A stretch of DNA of 64,000 nt from an uncultured Lachnospiraceae bacterium (GCA_910577015.1 CAJTKU010000013.1:8475-72474); one strand, 5' to 3'; positions 56,569-64,000 are shown, numbered from the stretch's first letter. Notes: a model not told the origin generated them from the letters alone. Numbers and translations are program-made.

Positions 56569-58836
56569 ATGAGTATTTATGATACATTAAATGAACCGCA
56601 GAAGCAAGGCGCTTTTACGGTAGACGGGCCGGTTCTGATACTGGCGGGCGCGGGAAGCGGCAAGACAAGGGTATTAACACACAGAATAGCATATCTGATA
56701 GATGAAATGGGAGTAAATCCGTGGAACATACTGGCAATCACCTTTACCAACAAAGCAGCGGGCGAGATGCGGGAAAGAGTGGATAAACTGATAGGGATGG
56801 GCGCGGAGCAGGTGTGGGTGGCAACCTTCCATTCCACCTGCGTCAGGATACTCAGGCGTTATATAGACAGGATTGGCTATGACAATCATTTTACCATTTA
56901 TGACGCCGACGACCAGAAGACCCTGATGAAAGCCATCATGAAAAAACTGGAGCTTGACCCCAAAATCTATAAGGAGAAAAGTCTTTTAAACGCCATTTCT
57001 GCTGCGAAGGACGAACTGATTTCCCCGATTGAGTATGAATTACAGGCAGGTCTGGACTTTCAGAAAAAGAAAATTGCCATGGTGTATAAGGAGTATCAGG
57101 ACGCCCTAAAGAAAAGCAATGCGCTTGACTTTGACGATTTGATTGTCAAGGCCATAGAGTTGTTTCAGGCAGATGGGGAGGTACTGCATTATTATCAGGA
57201 GAGATTCAAATATATTATGGTGGATGAGTATCAGGATACCAACACCGCGCAGTTTGAATTTATCCGGCTGATTGCTGATAAGTACCGCAATCTCTGTGTG
57301 GTAGGGGATGACGACCAGTCCATCTACAAATTCAGGGGAGCCAATATCAGAAATATCCTTGACTTTGAAAAGGTGTATCCGGAGGCAAAGGCCGTAAAGC
57401 TGGAGCAGAATTACCGCTCCACACAGGTCATTCTGGATGCCGCCAATGCCGTGATAAAGAACAATACGGGACGCATGGACAAGGCGCTCTGGACAGATAA
57501 GGAAGGCGGAAGCAGGGTACATTTCAGACAGTTTGAAACCGGCTATGAGGAGGCGGAGTACATAGCCGATGAAATTGCGCACAAGGTCAGACGGGGGGAA
57601 GCCTCCTATGGGGATTGTGCCGTGCTTTACAGGACAAATGCTCAGTCGCGTCTGCTGGAAGAGCGCATGATTGCGGAAAATATTCCCTATAATGTGGTTG
57701 GCGGTGTTAATTTTTATGCCAGAAGGGAAATAAAAGATGTATTGGCCTATTTAAAAACGATAGACAACGGGCAGGATGACATAGCGGTAAGGCGCATCAT
57801 CAATGTGCCGAAACGCGGGATTGGACAGGCAAGCATTGATAAAGTACAGGCTTATGCAGAGGAAAAGGGCATCAGTTTTTATGACGCTTTGCGTGAATCG
57901 AATCAGATTGCCGCGCTTGGAAGGGCTGCGGCAAAAATAGAGCCGTTTGTCCTGATGATGCAGGCTTTCAGGAGTAAGCTGGAATTTTACGGCGTAAAAC
58001 AACTGATAGAAGATGTATTGGAGATAACGGGGTACGTGAAGGAACTGGAAAATTCCGGCGAAGACGATGCTGCGGACCGTATCGCCAATATTGACGAGTT
58101 AATCAGCAAGGCAGCCGACTATGAGGACAGCCATGACGATGTTTCTTTAAGCGGTTTTCTGGAGGAGGTTGCGCTTGTGGCGGATATCGACAATGTGGCG
58201 GAGGGCAGCAGCAGGGTGCTTCTGATGACGCTCCACAGTGCAAAGGGACTGGAATTTTCCCATGTCTATCTGGCGGGGCTGGAGGATGGCGTATTTCCCA
58301 GCTATATGACGATTACGGCAGACGATAAGGCGGAGATGGAGGAGGAGCGGAGGCTGGCATACGTGGGTATTACCCGTGCCAAAGACGAATTAAGCCTCAC
58401 CTGTGCCAAAATGCGGATGGTCAGGGGAGAAACGCAGTACAACCCCATCAGCAGGTTTGTAAAAGAGATTCCGGTTGCGCTTCTGGATAATACTGTCCCT
58501 TCCCTGCGGCAGGGCAGGCAGAAAGAGCAGGAAGAATATGACTTCAGACCGAAAGCAATCATCAGGCCGAAAGCGACTGCACCGGCAAGGAAGCCATTTA
58601 TTGCCCAGGGAATTGACGCGCTGAATAATCTGGCGGGTATTTCCAAAGGCGGGACAATGGAAGCGCTCCAGGATTTGGATTATGAAGAGGGTGACCGCGT
58701 CAGACATGTAAAGTACGGGGAAGGCACTGTGCTTTCCTTAAAGAAAGAGCCTCGGGATTATAAGGTTACGGTAATGTTTGACCAGGCCGGTCAAAAGATT
58801 ATGTACGCATCTTTTGCAAAATTGAAAAGAGTATAG
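56569..58836 (+). CDS. pcrA: ATP-dependent DNA helicase PcrA/UvrD
   Basis: A 755-residue superfamily 1A helicase. Motif I is A-G-A-G-S-G-K-T-R-V-L at about 26-36. Ia follows (T-F-T-N-K-A-A-G-E-M), then motif II V-D-E-Y-Q-D-T-N, III (G-D-D-D-Q-S-I-Y-K-F-R-G-A), IV (E-Q-N-Y-R-S-T), V (M-T-L-H-S-A-K-G-L-E-F) and VI (Y-V-G-I-T-R-A). A C-terminal PcrA-type Tudor-like domain (E-G-D-R-V-R-H-V-K-Y-G-E-G-T) contacts RNA polymerase in Bacillus. It unwinds DNA 3'-5' in repair and rolling-circle replication. It is placed directly behind the GGDEF/EAL gene, so it may be co-transcribed with it. Confidence 0.97.
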   Translation: MSIYDTLNEPQKQGAFTVDGPVLILAGAGSGKTRVLTHRIAYLIDEMGVNPWNILAITFTNKAAGEMRERVDKLIGMGAEQVWVATFHSTCVRILRRYIDRIGYDNHFTIYDADDQKTLMKAIMKKLELDPKIYKEKSLLNAISAAKDELISPIEYELQAGLDFQKKKIAMVYKEYQDALKKSNALDFDDLIVKAIELFQADGEVLHYYQERFKYIMVDEYQDTNTAQFEFIRLIADKYRNLCVVGDDDQSIYKFRGANIRNILDFEKVYPEAKAVKLEQNYRSTQVILDAANAVIKNNTGRMDKALWTDKEGGSRVHFRQFETGYEEAEYIADEIAHKVRRGEASYGDCAVLYRTNAQSRLLEERMIAENIPYNVVGGVNFYARREIKDVLAYLKTIDNGQDDIAVRRIINVPKRGIGQASIDKVQAYAEEKGISFYDALRESNQIAALGRAAAKIEPFVLMMQAFRSKLEFYGVKQLIEDVLEITGYVKELENSGEDDAADRIANIDELISKAADYEDSHDDVSLSGFLEEVALVADIDNVAEGSSRVLLMTLHSAKGLEFSHVYLAGLEDGVFPSYMTITADDKAEMEEERRLAYVGITRAKDELSLTCAKMRMVRGETQYNPISRFVKEIPVALLDNTVPSLRQGRQKEQEEYDFRPKAIIRPKATAPARKPFIAQGIDALNNLAGISKGGTMEALQDLDYEEGDRVRHVKYGEGTVLSLKKEPRDYKVTVMFDQAGQKIMYASFAKLKRV

Positions 58837-58912
58837 AAAAATAAAAGCAATCATGCTATACTATTTATAAATTGAGGCATACTATGATAAGTATAGAAAG
58901 GCGGGTTTATTT

Positions 58913-59206
58913 ATGAACAAACTGGAATCTTTGGTTGACATGGTAAAAGCAAATGAACTGAAACTCAATGATTTGTTACACAAAAAAGAAAAAGAAGAAG
59001 AAAAGAAAACAGGAAATGCAGTGCTATGGGCACTTGCCATTATCGGTGCGGTTGCAGCAGTTGTTGCCATTGCATATGCAGTGTATCGTTATCTGAGACC
59101 GGATTATCTGGAAGATTTTGAAGATGAATTTGAAGACGAATTTGATGATGATTTTGATGATGACGACGAGGAAGATGTTTTTGAAGAGGATACCCCGGAG
59201 GAGTAA
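58913..59206 (+). CDS. Small membrane protein with strongly acidic tail
   Basis: A 97-residue protein with a helical, charged N-terminus (K-L-E-S-L-V-D-M-V-K-A-N-E-L-K), one membrane helix (about 38-60; A-L-A-I-I-G-A-V-A-A-V-V) and a C-terminal tail of about 35 residues that is almost entirely Asp/Glu/Phe in D-E-F repeats. Similar single-pass acidic-tail proteins are widespread in Lachnospiraceae; I cannot attach a function. AAAGGCGG precedes the ATG. It lies 76 bases after pcrA and 30 before rlmD, so it may share a transcript with the latter. Confidence 0.8.
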   Translation: MNKLESLVDMVKANELKLNDLLHKKEKEEEKKTGNAVLWALAIIGAVAAVVAIAYAVYRYLRPDYLEDFEDEFEDEFDDDFDDDDEEDVFEEDTPEE

Positions 59207-59235
59207 TCCGTAATGTAAAATACATGGAGGATTTC

Positions 59236-60804
59236 ATGAAAAAAGGTCAGGTATATGAGGGAATTGTCGAAAGGATTGATTTTCCCAACAAGGGCATTGT
59301 ACGTGTGGGAGAAGAAACCTGTGTGGTAAAGAACAGCCTGCCCGGACAGAAAGTAACCTTCCGTGTCAACAAAGTGAGAAAAGGGAAGGCGGAGGGCCGT
59401 CTTTTGGAGGTAACGGAAAAGTCACCTTTGGAAGCAGGCAGTCCGTGTTCCCATTTTGGCTTGTGCGGAGGTTGTACTTATCTGTCCCTTTCCTATGAGG
59501 AACAGGTTAAAATAAAAGAAGAGCAGGTAAAGAAGCTTTTGGACGGCGCGCTTGCCGGAAAGCAGGAGCCGTATGTGTGGGAGGGTATCAGGAAGAGTCC
59601 GCAGGAATACGGATATCGCAATAAAATGGAATTTTCCTTTGGAGATGAAGAAAAAGACGGACCCCTTGCATTGGGAATGCATAAAAGGGGCAGTTTTTAT
59701 GATATCGTGACGGTAGGGGACTGTAAACTGGTGGATGAAGATTACAGAAGCATCCTGCAGACAGCCCTTGCTTATTTTACAGATAGGAATATCAGTTTTT
59801 ATCACAGGCTGACCCATGAGGGCTACCTGCGGCATCTGCTGGTCAGGAAAGCATCCCGAACCGGGGAGATACTCATCGGGCTGGTTACGACTTCAAGGCG
59901 GCCTGATGCCGGTATGCAGGAGGATTCGGAAGTGGAAGCCCTGCTGCAGGGATTTTGTACGGCAATGAAAGGGATATCCTTTCAGGGAGGAAAGCTTGTG
60001 GGGCTCTTACATATAACCAACGATTCCCCGGCGGATGTGGTGCAGAGCGACAATACCCGTATCCTGTATGGACAGGACTTTTTCTTTGAGGAGCTTTTGG
60101 GCCTGAAGTTCAAAATATCTGCCTTCTCTTTTTTCCAGACAAATACCCACGGCGCGGAAGTGCTGTACCGCACTGTCAGGGAGTATGTGGGGGAACTGGG
60201 CAGAAGCGCCGACGGCACGCCGGACAAGGTGGTGTATGATTTGTACAGCGGTACGGGCACCATCGCCCAGCTGATGGCTCCTGTGGCAGGCAGGGTTATA
60301 GGCGTGGAAATTGTAGAGGAGGCAGTTGATGCCGCCAGAAAAAACGCAGAGTTAAATAATCTTTCTAATTGTGAATTTATTGCAGGCGACGTGCTGAAGG
60401 TTCTGGATGACATTGAGGAAAAGCCGGATATGATTATTCTGGACCCGCCCCGGGACGGCATCCATCCCAAGGCTCTTCCCAAAATCATCGGTTACGGCGT
60501 GGACAAAATTGTCTACATCTCCTGCAAGCCAACCAGCCTTGCGCGGGATTTGGAGGTCTTTCTGGAAAACGGTTACGTGGTAAAAAAAGCGGTGGCAGTG
60601 GACCAGTTTCCGTGGACGGCGAATGTGGAGACGGTATGTTTATTGTCCAAACTTCATTCAGACCAACATATCGAGGTGGAGCTTCAGATGGACGAGCTTG
60701 ATTTGACGGCTGCGGAGAGCAAGGCAACCTACGAGGAAATCAAGGATTATGTGTTGGAGAATAGCGGGTTGAAGGTTAGTAATTTGTATATTGCACAGGT
60801 GTGA
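59236..60804 (+). CDS. rlmD: 23S rRNA (uracil-C5)-methyltransferase, RlmD/TrmA family
   Basis: A 522-residue SAM-dependent enzyme. It has an N-terminal TRAM domain (1-65) and four cysteines for a [4Fe-4S] cluster: C-S-H-F-G-L-C-G-G-C plus a fourth expected near residue 170 (D-C-K-L-V). The methyltransferase domain follows with Y-D-L-Y-S-G-T-G-T-I at about 335, D-P-P-R-D-G at about 405 and the nucleophile in I-S-C-K-P at about 430. GGAGG lies 5 bases before the ATG at 59236. A C-terminal extension after about 470 (E-L-D-L-T-A-A-E) is longer than in RlmD of Escherichia coli but common in Firmicutes, where the RlmCD-type enzyme methylates U747 and U1939. Confidence 0.9.
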   Translation: MKKGQVYEGIVERIDFPNKGIVRVGEETCVVKNSLPGQKVTFRVNKVRKGKAEGRLLEVTEKSPLEAGSPCSHFGLCGGCTYLSLSYEEQVKIKEEQVKKLLDGALAGKQEPYVWEGIRKSPQEYGYRNKMEFSFGDEEKDGPLALGMHKRGSFYDIVTVGDCKLVDEDYRSILQTALAYFTDRNISFYHRLTHEGYLRHLLVRKASRTGEILIGLVTTSRRPDAGMQEDSEVEALLQGFCTAMKGISFQGGKLVGLLHITNDSPADVVQSDNTRILYGQDFFFEELLGLKFKISAFSFFQTNTHGAEVLYRTVREYVGELGRSADGTPDKVVYDLYSGTGTIAQLMAPVAGRVIGVEIVEEAVDAARKNAELNNLSNCEFIAGDVLKVLDDIEEKPDMIILDPPRDGIHPKALPKIIGYGVDKIVYISCKPTSLARDLEVFLENGYVVKKAVAVDQFPWTANVETVCLLSKLHSDQHIEVELQMDELDLTAAESKATYEEIKDYVLENSGLKVSNLYIAQV

Positions 60805-60841
60805 AACGGAAGTGTGGTATTATTGAGAGGGGAAATTATAA

Positions 60842-60931
60842 TAAGGCAAAGTCTGCAGGTGCCAAGCAGTCCAAGTGTTCGCTAGAGAAGGAAGAAGCAA
60901 TTGTGGATGTATTGAAGGCATTCCAAATGAT
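60842..60931 (+). pseudogene. Possible remnant of a cas9 3' end
   Basis: A startless frame reads A-K-Q-S-K-C-S-L-E-K-E-E-A-I-V-D-V-L-K-A-F-Q and stops at about 60931. The S-L-E-x-E-E-x-I-x-V-L-x-x-x-Q pattern recalls the C-terminal region of type II Cas9 proteins, and its place directly before cas1 fits. The match is short and by eye, so it is only a suggestion that cas9 was deleted here. Confidence 0.2.
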
Positions 60932-60955
60932 ATAAAAGAAATAGGGTTGGCAAAA

Positions 60956-61825
60956 ATGGGATTTAGAACACTTGAGATAAGCACTTCGTGCGAAATACAT
61001 ATAAAAGAAGGACAGCTGGAAGTAACATCTGACGTTGGTGTTGCATTGATTCCAGTAGAGGATTTAAGTCAGATAATGGTTCATGGAACAAATATAAGGT
61101 TATCAACCATGGATTTATCAATACTAAGTCAGAATAAGGTTTCGCTTATGACATTAGATGAAAAATATTTGCCGACAGCAATTGTACTTCCGTTTGAAGG
61201 ACATGCGAGGCAGTCAAAGTTAATGCATGCACAGGTTGCCAGAAGTAGTGATATAAATTTGGACTTATGGCTTCAGATTATTAATCGAAAAGTAAGCAAT
61301 CAAGCCAGAGCTCTATCTATTATGGGAATGAAAGGTGCAGAAAACATAGATATAACCGAGGCGTTGGCAGCAAAAGAGTATTTCTCATACTACCACGAGG
61401 GATTAAATAGACGTGGAGATGATTCGATAAATAGCAGATTGAACTATGGGTATGCGGTTATAAGAAGTTCTATTGCCAGAAGTTTAGTAGCGGCAGGATT
61501 TCATCCAACCTTTGGAATACATCATGATAGTCAGCTTAACGCTTTTAATTTGGCTGATGACCTTATAGAACCATATAGAACTATGGTTGATATAGTTGCG
61601 CATGACAACATTGGTTCAAATATACAACTTTCAAAAAATGAGAGAAGAGAAATAGCTCATGTATTACATAATGCATGTATGGTAGATGGGGTAAAAGTAA
61701 ATGTGATGTCAGCTATTGATATGATGGTCGAAAGTCTAAAGAGAATTATATTAGATAACTCAAGTGAGAAGTTGATACTTCCAACAGTTTTGCCTGTAGA
61801 AAGCATGGAAGGTATTACAGAATGA
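60956..61825 (+). CDS. cas1: Type II CRISPR-associated endonuclease Cas1
   Basis: A 289-residue integrase subunit of the type II Cas1 class. It opens M-G-F-R-T-L-E-I-S and contains L-S-T-M-D-L-S-I-L-S-Q-N-K-V. The catalytic block reads N-S-R-L-N-Y-G-Y-A-V then H-P-T-F-G-I-H-H and N-A-F-N-L-A-D-D-L-I-E-P-Y-R, which provides the His and the acidic metal ligands. Cas1 inserts spacers into CRISPR arrays together with Cas2. The ATG at 60956 is preferred from homology; the frame is open 27 codons upstream. It is AT-rich relative to the preceding rlmD gene, and the cas9 gene expected just upstream in type II loci is absent. Confidence 0.9.
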   Translation: MGFRTLEISTSCEIHIKEGQLEVTSDVGVALIPVEDLSQIMVHGTNIRLSTMDLSILSQNKVSLMTLDEKYLPTAIVLPFEGHARQSKLMHAQVARSSDINLDLWLQIINRKVSNQARALSIMGMKGAENIDITEALAAKEYFSYYHEGLNRRGDDSINSRLNYGYAVIRSSIARSLVAAGFHPTFGIHHDSQLNAFNLADDLIEPYRTMVDIVAHDNIGSNIQLSKNERREIAHVLHNACMVDGVKVNVMSAIDMMVESLKRIILDNSSEKLILPTVLPVESMEGITE

Positions 61826-62106
61826 GATTACTAGCGATATTAAGTCCCACAGATAAGTGGGGTACAAAGACTGAATATACAAAGCTTCGGAAATTTCTTT
61901 TAAAAGATGGTTATATACGAATTGCTTCAGAGGTATTTATGCGAGTAGTACAGAATAAAAAAGCTTCTGAAAAACATTACCGAAGAATTGATGAAATCAA
62001 ACCCAAAACCGGTGTTGTAAGGTTAATAAGACTTACAGAGAAGCAATATAATAATATTTATATGGTTACTGGCGAACCAGATTATCAAGAAAAAGTAGTT
62101 TTGTGA
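61822..62106 (+). CDS. cas2: Type II CRISPR-associated protein Cas2 with altered first-strand motif
   Basis: A 94-residue ferredoxin-fold protein overlapping the cas1 stop by four bases (ATGA). It follows the type II Cas2 pattern: E-Y-T-K-L-R-K-F-L-L-K-D-G-Y at about 19-32, V-F-M-R-V-V, V-V-R-L-I-R-L-T-E-K-Q-Y near 64-76. The first strand reads L-L-A-I-L-S-P-T where the family usually has a conserved Asp (F-D-x-P-T). The residue implicated in Cas2 metal binding is therefore missing. Cas2 nuclease activity is not needed for spacer acquisition in model systems, so structural function may persist. Confidence 0.85.
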   Translation: MRLLAILSPTDKWGTKTEYTKLRKFLLKDGYIRIASEVFMRVVQNKKASEKHYRRIDEIKPKTGVVRLIRLTEKQYNNIYMVTGEPDYQEKVVL

Positions 62107-62117
62107 AAACTATATAT

Positions 62118-62130
62118 AGTATTGAATACT
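62118..62130. promoter_or_regulatory. Palindrome in the leader between cas2 and the first 36-bp repeat
   Basis: AGTATT-G-AATACT is the same 13-base palindrome found in the DUF1836 promoter (48782-48794), differing only at the central base. Here it lies in the 46-base AT-rich stretch that would be the CRISPR leader. Confidence 0.35.
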
Positions 62131-62152
62131 TTATAAAATACAAGATGTAATA

Positions 62153-62188
62153 CATGAATGACCCGCTAAAAATGGTGCATCGTTCAAC
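62153..62188. repeat. 36-bp CRISPR-like repeat, copy 1
   Basis: It starts CATGAATGACCCGCT and ends GCATCGTTCAAC. It differs from copy 3 at one position. The 36-base length, terminal inverted GTTGAA/TTCAA and location 46 bases after cas2 fit a type II repeat, but no second repeat follows at spacer distance. Confidence 0.65.
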
Positions 62189-62207
62189 GTATGAACAGGG
62201 GGATAAA

Positions 62208-62432
62208 ATGGGAGATTTTAACAGTACTAAATACAAAAATGATTATAATAAAGAACACTATGCAAGATTAAGTGTACTAATACCAATAGAAGATAAAAGT
62301 GATATAGAAAAATATTGGAAAAAGAAAGGTTATAAATCATTTAGCGCATATGCTAACGAATTAATAAGACGCGATATGAACAATGATAAAGATGCAAATA
62401 TACACATTGAAAATATAAATCAAAATGGCTAA
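62208..62432 (+). CDS. Small ribbon-helix-helix/Arc-like protein in repeat-bounded cassette 1
   Basis: A 74-residue protein starting at the ATG at 62208 after AACAGGGGG. It reads M-G-D-F-N-S-T-K-Y-K-N-D-Y-N-K-E-H-Y, then L-S-V-L-I-P-I-E-D-K and S-F-S-A-Y-A-N-E-L-I-R-R-D-M. Short proteins with L-S-V-L-I-P-K...Y-x-N-x-L-I near their ends are frequent in Firmicute phages and mobile elements, and the strand-helix-helix order resembles Arc/MetJ repressors. The frame is open back through repeat copy 1, but that start has no ribosome binding site. It is the only intact gene between repeat copies 1 and 2. Confidence 0.65.
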   Translation: MGDFNSTKYKNDYNKEHYARLSVLIPIEDKSDIEKYWKKKGYKSFSAYANELIRRDMNNDKDANIHIENINQNG

Positions 62433-62462
62433 GGAACTATTAATATACAATAGGGGGAAAAT

Positions 62463-62615
62463 ATGAATATACTAAGCTATGTTGACCTTGCGAGAATTAC
62501 TATAGGAACATATGTATCAATAGCCGTTGTTATCGCTATCTTGAATGACTCGCTAAAAATGGTGCATCGTTCAACAAGAAAGGAATTTTGGTGTTCTATT
62601 TTGAAGACATCATGA
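62463..62615 (+). CDS. Short membrane-type open frame running into repeat copy 2
   Basis: AGGGGGAAAAT directly precedes an ATG at 62463 that opens a 50-codon frame. It reads M-N-I-L-S-Y-V-D-L-A-R-I-T, a hydrophobic stretch (Y-V-S-I-A-V-V-I-A-I-L), then the translated repeat (N-D-S-L-K-M-V-H-R-S-T) and a stop at 62615. The strong ribosome binding site suggests the start of a real membrane-protein gene whose remainder was replaced at the repeat. It may now make a tiny membrane peptide or be a broken gene. Confidence 0.4.
   Translation: MNILSYVDLARITIGTYVSIAVVIAILNDSLKMVHRSTRKEFWCSILKTS
62540..62575. repeat. 36-bp CRISPR-like repeat, copy 2
   Basis: It starts CTTGAATGACTCGCT and ends GCATCGTTCAAC. 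One base differs from copy 3 (T for C at position 11). It is 387 bases from copy 1. Confidence 0.65.
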
Positions 62616-62625
62616 GAGAAAAGTT

Positions 62626-63471
62626 ATGAAAGTGATTTTAAGTAGAAAAGGAAGCGATTCGGCTTTTGGGGGCATTCCTAGCATAATTTTGCCGGATGGG
62701 AAAATTATTAGCATTCCAATTCCAGGAGAGAATAGCGAATTAATTAGTTATGGTGACATTAATTGCGGGAATCGTATTGGCAAACTTTCTGACTTAATAA
62801 GTAAATTATCTTCTTGCATTCGTTTTAATGGCGAAAAATATGCAATTACGGAGGAAACAAAGTGTCATATGGATCCAGATATAAATGGCGCTGTTTATCC
62901 AAGAGATATAATGTGGAAAGGATGTTTTGGGCAAATAGGTGCTGCACAAACTGTATTAGAAAAAGCCAATGTTGATGAAGGAGACCTTTTTCTTTTTTTT
63001 GGATGGTTTAATAGAACGTATTATAAAGATAATCGTTTGTATTATTGTAAAGGAGAAGGCTTTCATATGATATATGGATGGCTTCAGATAGAAAAAAAAA
63101 TATATACAAGTCAAATGAAAATTCCTGATTGGCTAACATACCATCCACACGCTAATGGAGAGAAAGTACATAATAAGAACAACTGCATTTATGTCGCAAA
63201 TGAAAATTTGACTTGGGATAATGGAATAAGAGGTTATGGTATGTTTGATACATATGATGAATCTTTAGTATTAACAAAAGCGGGGATGTCAAGAAGTAGG
63301 TGGAGACTTCCGGATTCTTTTAAAGGAATACCCATTACTTATCATAGTGAGAGGTCTTGGAAGGATGACTATTTTCAATCAGCATGCAGAGGACAAGAGT
63401 TTGTTTTTCAGGATAACCCAATTGTTGAAGCGTGGGCAAGAGATATTATTAGTAAATATTTAAGTCACTAA
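62626..63471 (+). CDS. Nmad3 (nucleotide modification associated domain 3) protein in cassette 2
   Basis: A 281-residue protein that I recognise as Nmad3. It has the opening V-I-L-S-R-K-G-S-D-S-A-F-G-G-I-P-S, then P-D-G-K-I-I-S-I-P-I-P, a central D-L-F-L-F-F-G-W-F and H-P-H-A-N, and the end motif L-T-K-A-G-M-S-R-S-R-W. Nmad proteins were defined bioinformatically in phage and bacterial loci linked to modified DNA bases; their chemistry is not established. It fills the interval between repeat copies 2 and 3 and ends 4 bases before copy 3. The gene is markedly AT-rich. No DNA modification enzyme is adjacent in the window. Confidence 0.75.
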   Translation: MKVILSRKGSDSAFGGIPSIILPDGKIISIPIPGENSELISYGDINCGNRIGKLSDLISKLSSCIRFNGEKYAITEETKCHMDPDINGAVYPRDIMWKGCFGQIGAAQTVLEKANVDEGDLFLFFGWFNRTYYKDNRLYYCKGEGFHMIYGWLQIEKKIYTSQMKIPDWLTYHPHANGEKVHNKNNCIYVANENLTWDNGIRGYGMFDTYDESLVLTKAGMSRSRWRLPDSFKGIPITYHSERSWKDDYFQSACRGQEFVFQDNPIVEAWARDIISKYLSH

Positions 63472-63475
63472 AAAG

Positions 63476-63511
63476 CTTGAATGACCCGCTAAAAATGGTG
63501 CATCGTTCAAC
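63476..63511. repeat. 36-bp CRISPR-like repeat, copy 3
   Basis: It starts CTTGAATGACCCGCT and ends GCATCGTTCAAC. It lies 936 bases from copy 2, four bases after the Nmad3 stop, and 64 bases before the nitroreductase start. The copies share orientation. Confidence 0.65.
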
Positions 63512-63575
63512 TAAACTTCCTTTTTGTTGGGGAGTTACATAGAATAAAAAATCGGGATTTGAGGAGGTAATATAA

Positions 63576-64000
63576 TTGAATGTCATAGAAACAATTAACA
63601 AAAGGCATAGTTACAGAGGTACGTATAAATCTGATACGGTTCCCAGAGAAGATTTAATAACAATCATGAAAGCGGGGCTAAACGCTCCGTCAGGCTGTAA
63701 TAAACAAACAACAAGTCTAATAGCAGTTGATGATAAAGATGTATTAAATAAACTACACAAAGTTATAAACCCGCCAGTTGGAGAAACGGCTCCTGCGATG
63801 ATATGTGTTTTAACACAAAAAATACCTGCATATAGAGAAAAATGCTTTGCGGTTCAAGATTATTCCGCTGCAATCGAAAATATGTTGTTAGCTATAGTTG
63901 AACTTGGATATCAGAGCTGTTGGTATGAAGGACACATTACTGATGAAGATAAAATTGGTTATCAAATGGCTCAAATCTTAAACGTTCCCGACAACTTTGA
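63576..64000 (+). CDS. Nitroreductase family protein (partial, runs off the window)
   Basis: At least 141 residues of an FMN-dependent nitroreductase. It begins with TTG at 63576, with GAGGAGG 8 bases upstream, as N-V-I-E-T-I-N-K-R-H-S-Y-R-G. The family's R-x-S/R-Y-R FMN phosphate motif and N-A-P-S-G-C-N-K-Q at about 38-46 are present, with Y-S-A-A-I-E-N-M-L-L-A near 95 and G-Y-Q-S-C-W-Y-E-G near 108. These enzymes reduce nitro compounds, quinones or flavins with NAD(P)H. It is truncated only by the window end. It lies behind the third 36-bp repeat and could be the third gene cassette. Confidence 0.85.
   Translation, partial: MNVIETINKRHSYRGTYKSDTVPREDLITIMKAGLNAPSGCNKQTTSLIAVDDKDVLNKLHKVINPPVGETAPAMICVLTQKIPAYREKCFAVQDYSAAIENMLLAIVELGYQSCWYEGHITDEDKIGYQMAQILNVPDNF

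Noticed and set aside
60875..60955. 27 extra N-terminal residues of Cas1
   Set aside because: Type II Cas1 proteins begin at the M-G-F-R-T position; the extension is unlike any Cas1 and may be remnant DNA.
62154..62207. Start of the cassette 1 gene within repeat copy 1
   Set aside because: No ribosome binding site precedes that ATG, while the ATG at 62208 has GGGGG at proper distance and matches the protein family start.
62153..63511. Integron attC sites as the identity of the 36-bp repeats
   Set aside because: attC sites vary in sequence and length between cassettes and carry a GTTRRRY core with paired inner boxes; these three copies are nearly identical, 36 bases long and next to cas1-cas2, and no integron integrase is seen.
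1..64000. tRNA, rRNA and complete insertion sequences
   Set aside because: No cloverleaf-like or rRNA sequence and no intact transposase or integrase gene could be recognised on either strand.

Overview
The window looks like a chromosomal segment of a low-to-moderate GC Firmicute, most likely a Lachnospiraceae (Clostridium cluster XIVa) gut anaerobe. The reasons are family-level: pyruvate,phosphate dikinase, a lysine riboswitch on dapA-dapB, DUF3737, DUF1836, DUF6144 and DUF6718 proteins, a YesM/YesN-regulated sugar ABC importer, formate/nitrite transporter, bactofilin and many AGGAGG-type ribosome binding sites. No rRNA or tRNA gene was seen. The assignment is inference; nothing in the window names the species.

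Layout. 1-8.1 kb: MFS carrier, membrane GDPD-type phosphodiesterase, a duplicated-HTH regulator with a small secreted peptide gene converging on its 3' end, a 1.1-kb repeat-rich non-coding stretch, then an ABC-2 exporter with a LytTR/DUF3021 pair. 8.1-10.9 kb: ppdK. 10.9-18.4 kb: an AT-rich accessory island built on repeated copies of the ppdK 3' end and terminator region. It holds prophage tail remnants, a candidate nuclease/HEPN operon, a RelA/SpoT-domain (toxSAS-like) toxin locus, a frameshifted Rpn nuclease, an HTH/zinc-ribbon regulator and a DUF6144 gene. 18.4-24.2 kb: tocopherol-cyclase-like protein, rhodanese lipoprotein plus CoA-disulfide reductase-rhodanese, a chemoreceptor and a CheY. 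24.2-27.5 kb: LysR/DUF3737 divergon, Crp/Fnr regulator, thioredoxin. 27.6-33.5 kb: sugar ABC importer (no ATPase) with YesM/YesN. 33.6-37.7 kb: AgrA/AgrC-like pair, glycerol-1-phosphate dehydrogenase-like enzyme, FNT channel. 37.7-48.5 kb: housekeeping genes (typA, SSB-like, cobalamin adenosyltransferase, riboswitch-dapA-dapB-tcdA, a eukaryote-type hisA, csp, PTS-IIC-like, M23 pseudoenzyme plus bactofilin, YerC). 48.5-60.8 kb: a 183-bp hairpin element, DUF1836 regulator, orphan NitT-type binding protein, SPFH/zinc-ribbon pair, GGDEF/EAL protein, pcrA, rlmD. 60.8-64 kb: AT-rich type II cas1-cas2 without cas9, followed by three 36-bp CRISPR-like repeats separated not by spacers but by genes (a small DNA-binding-like protein, an Nmad3 protein, a nitroreductase running off the end).

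The strongest leads for undescribed biology are the repeat-bounded gene cassettes beside cas1-cas2; the two-gene PD-(D/E)XK-like plus HEPN-like module inserted between prophage tail genes; the toxSAS-like/DUF6718/58-residue locus; and the tandem-HTH regulator with its convergent secreted peptide and a promoter-proximal inverted repeat. All functional claims for these are inferred from motifs and context only.
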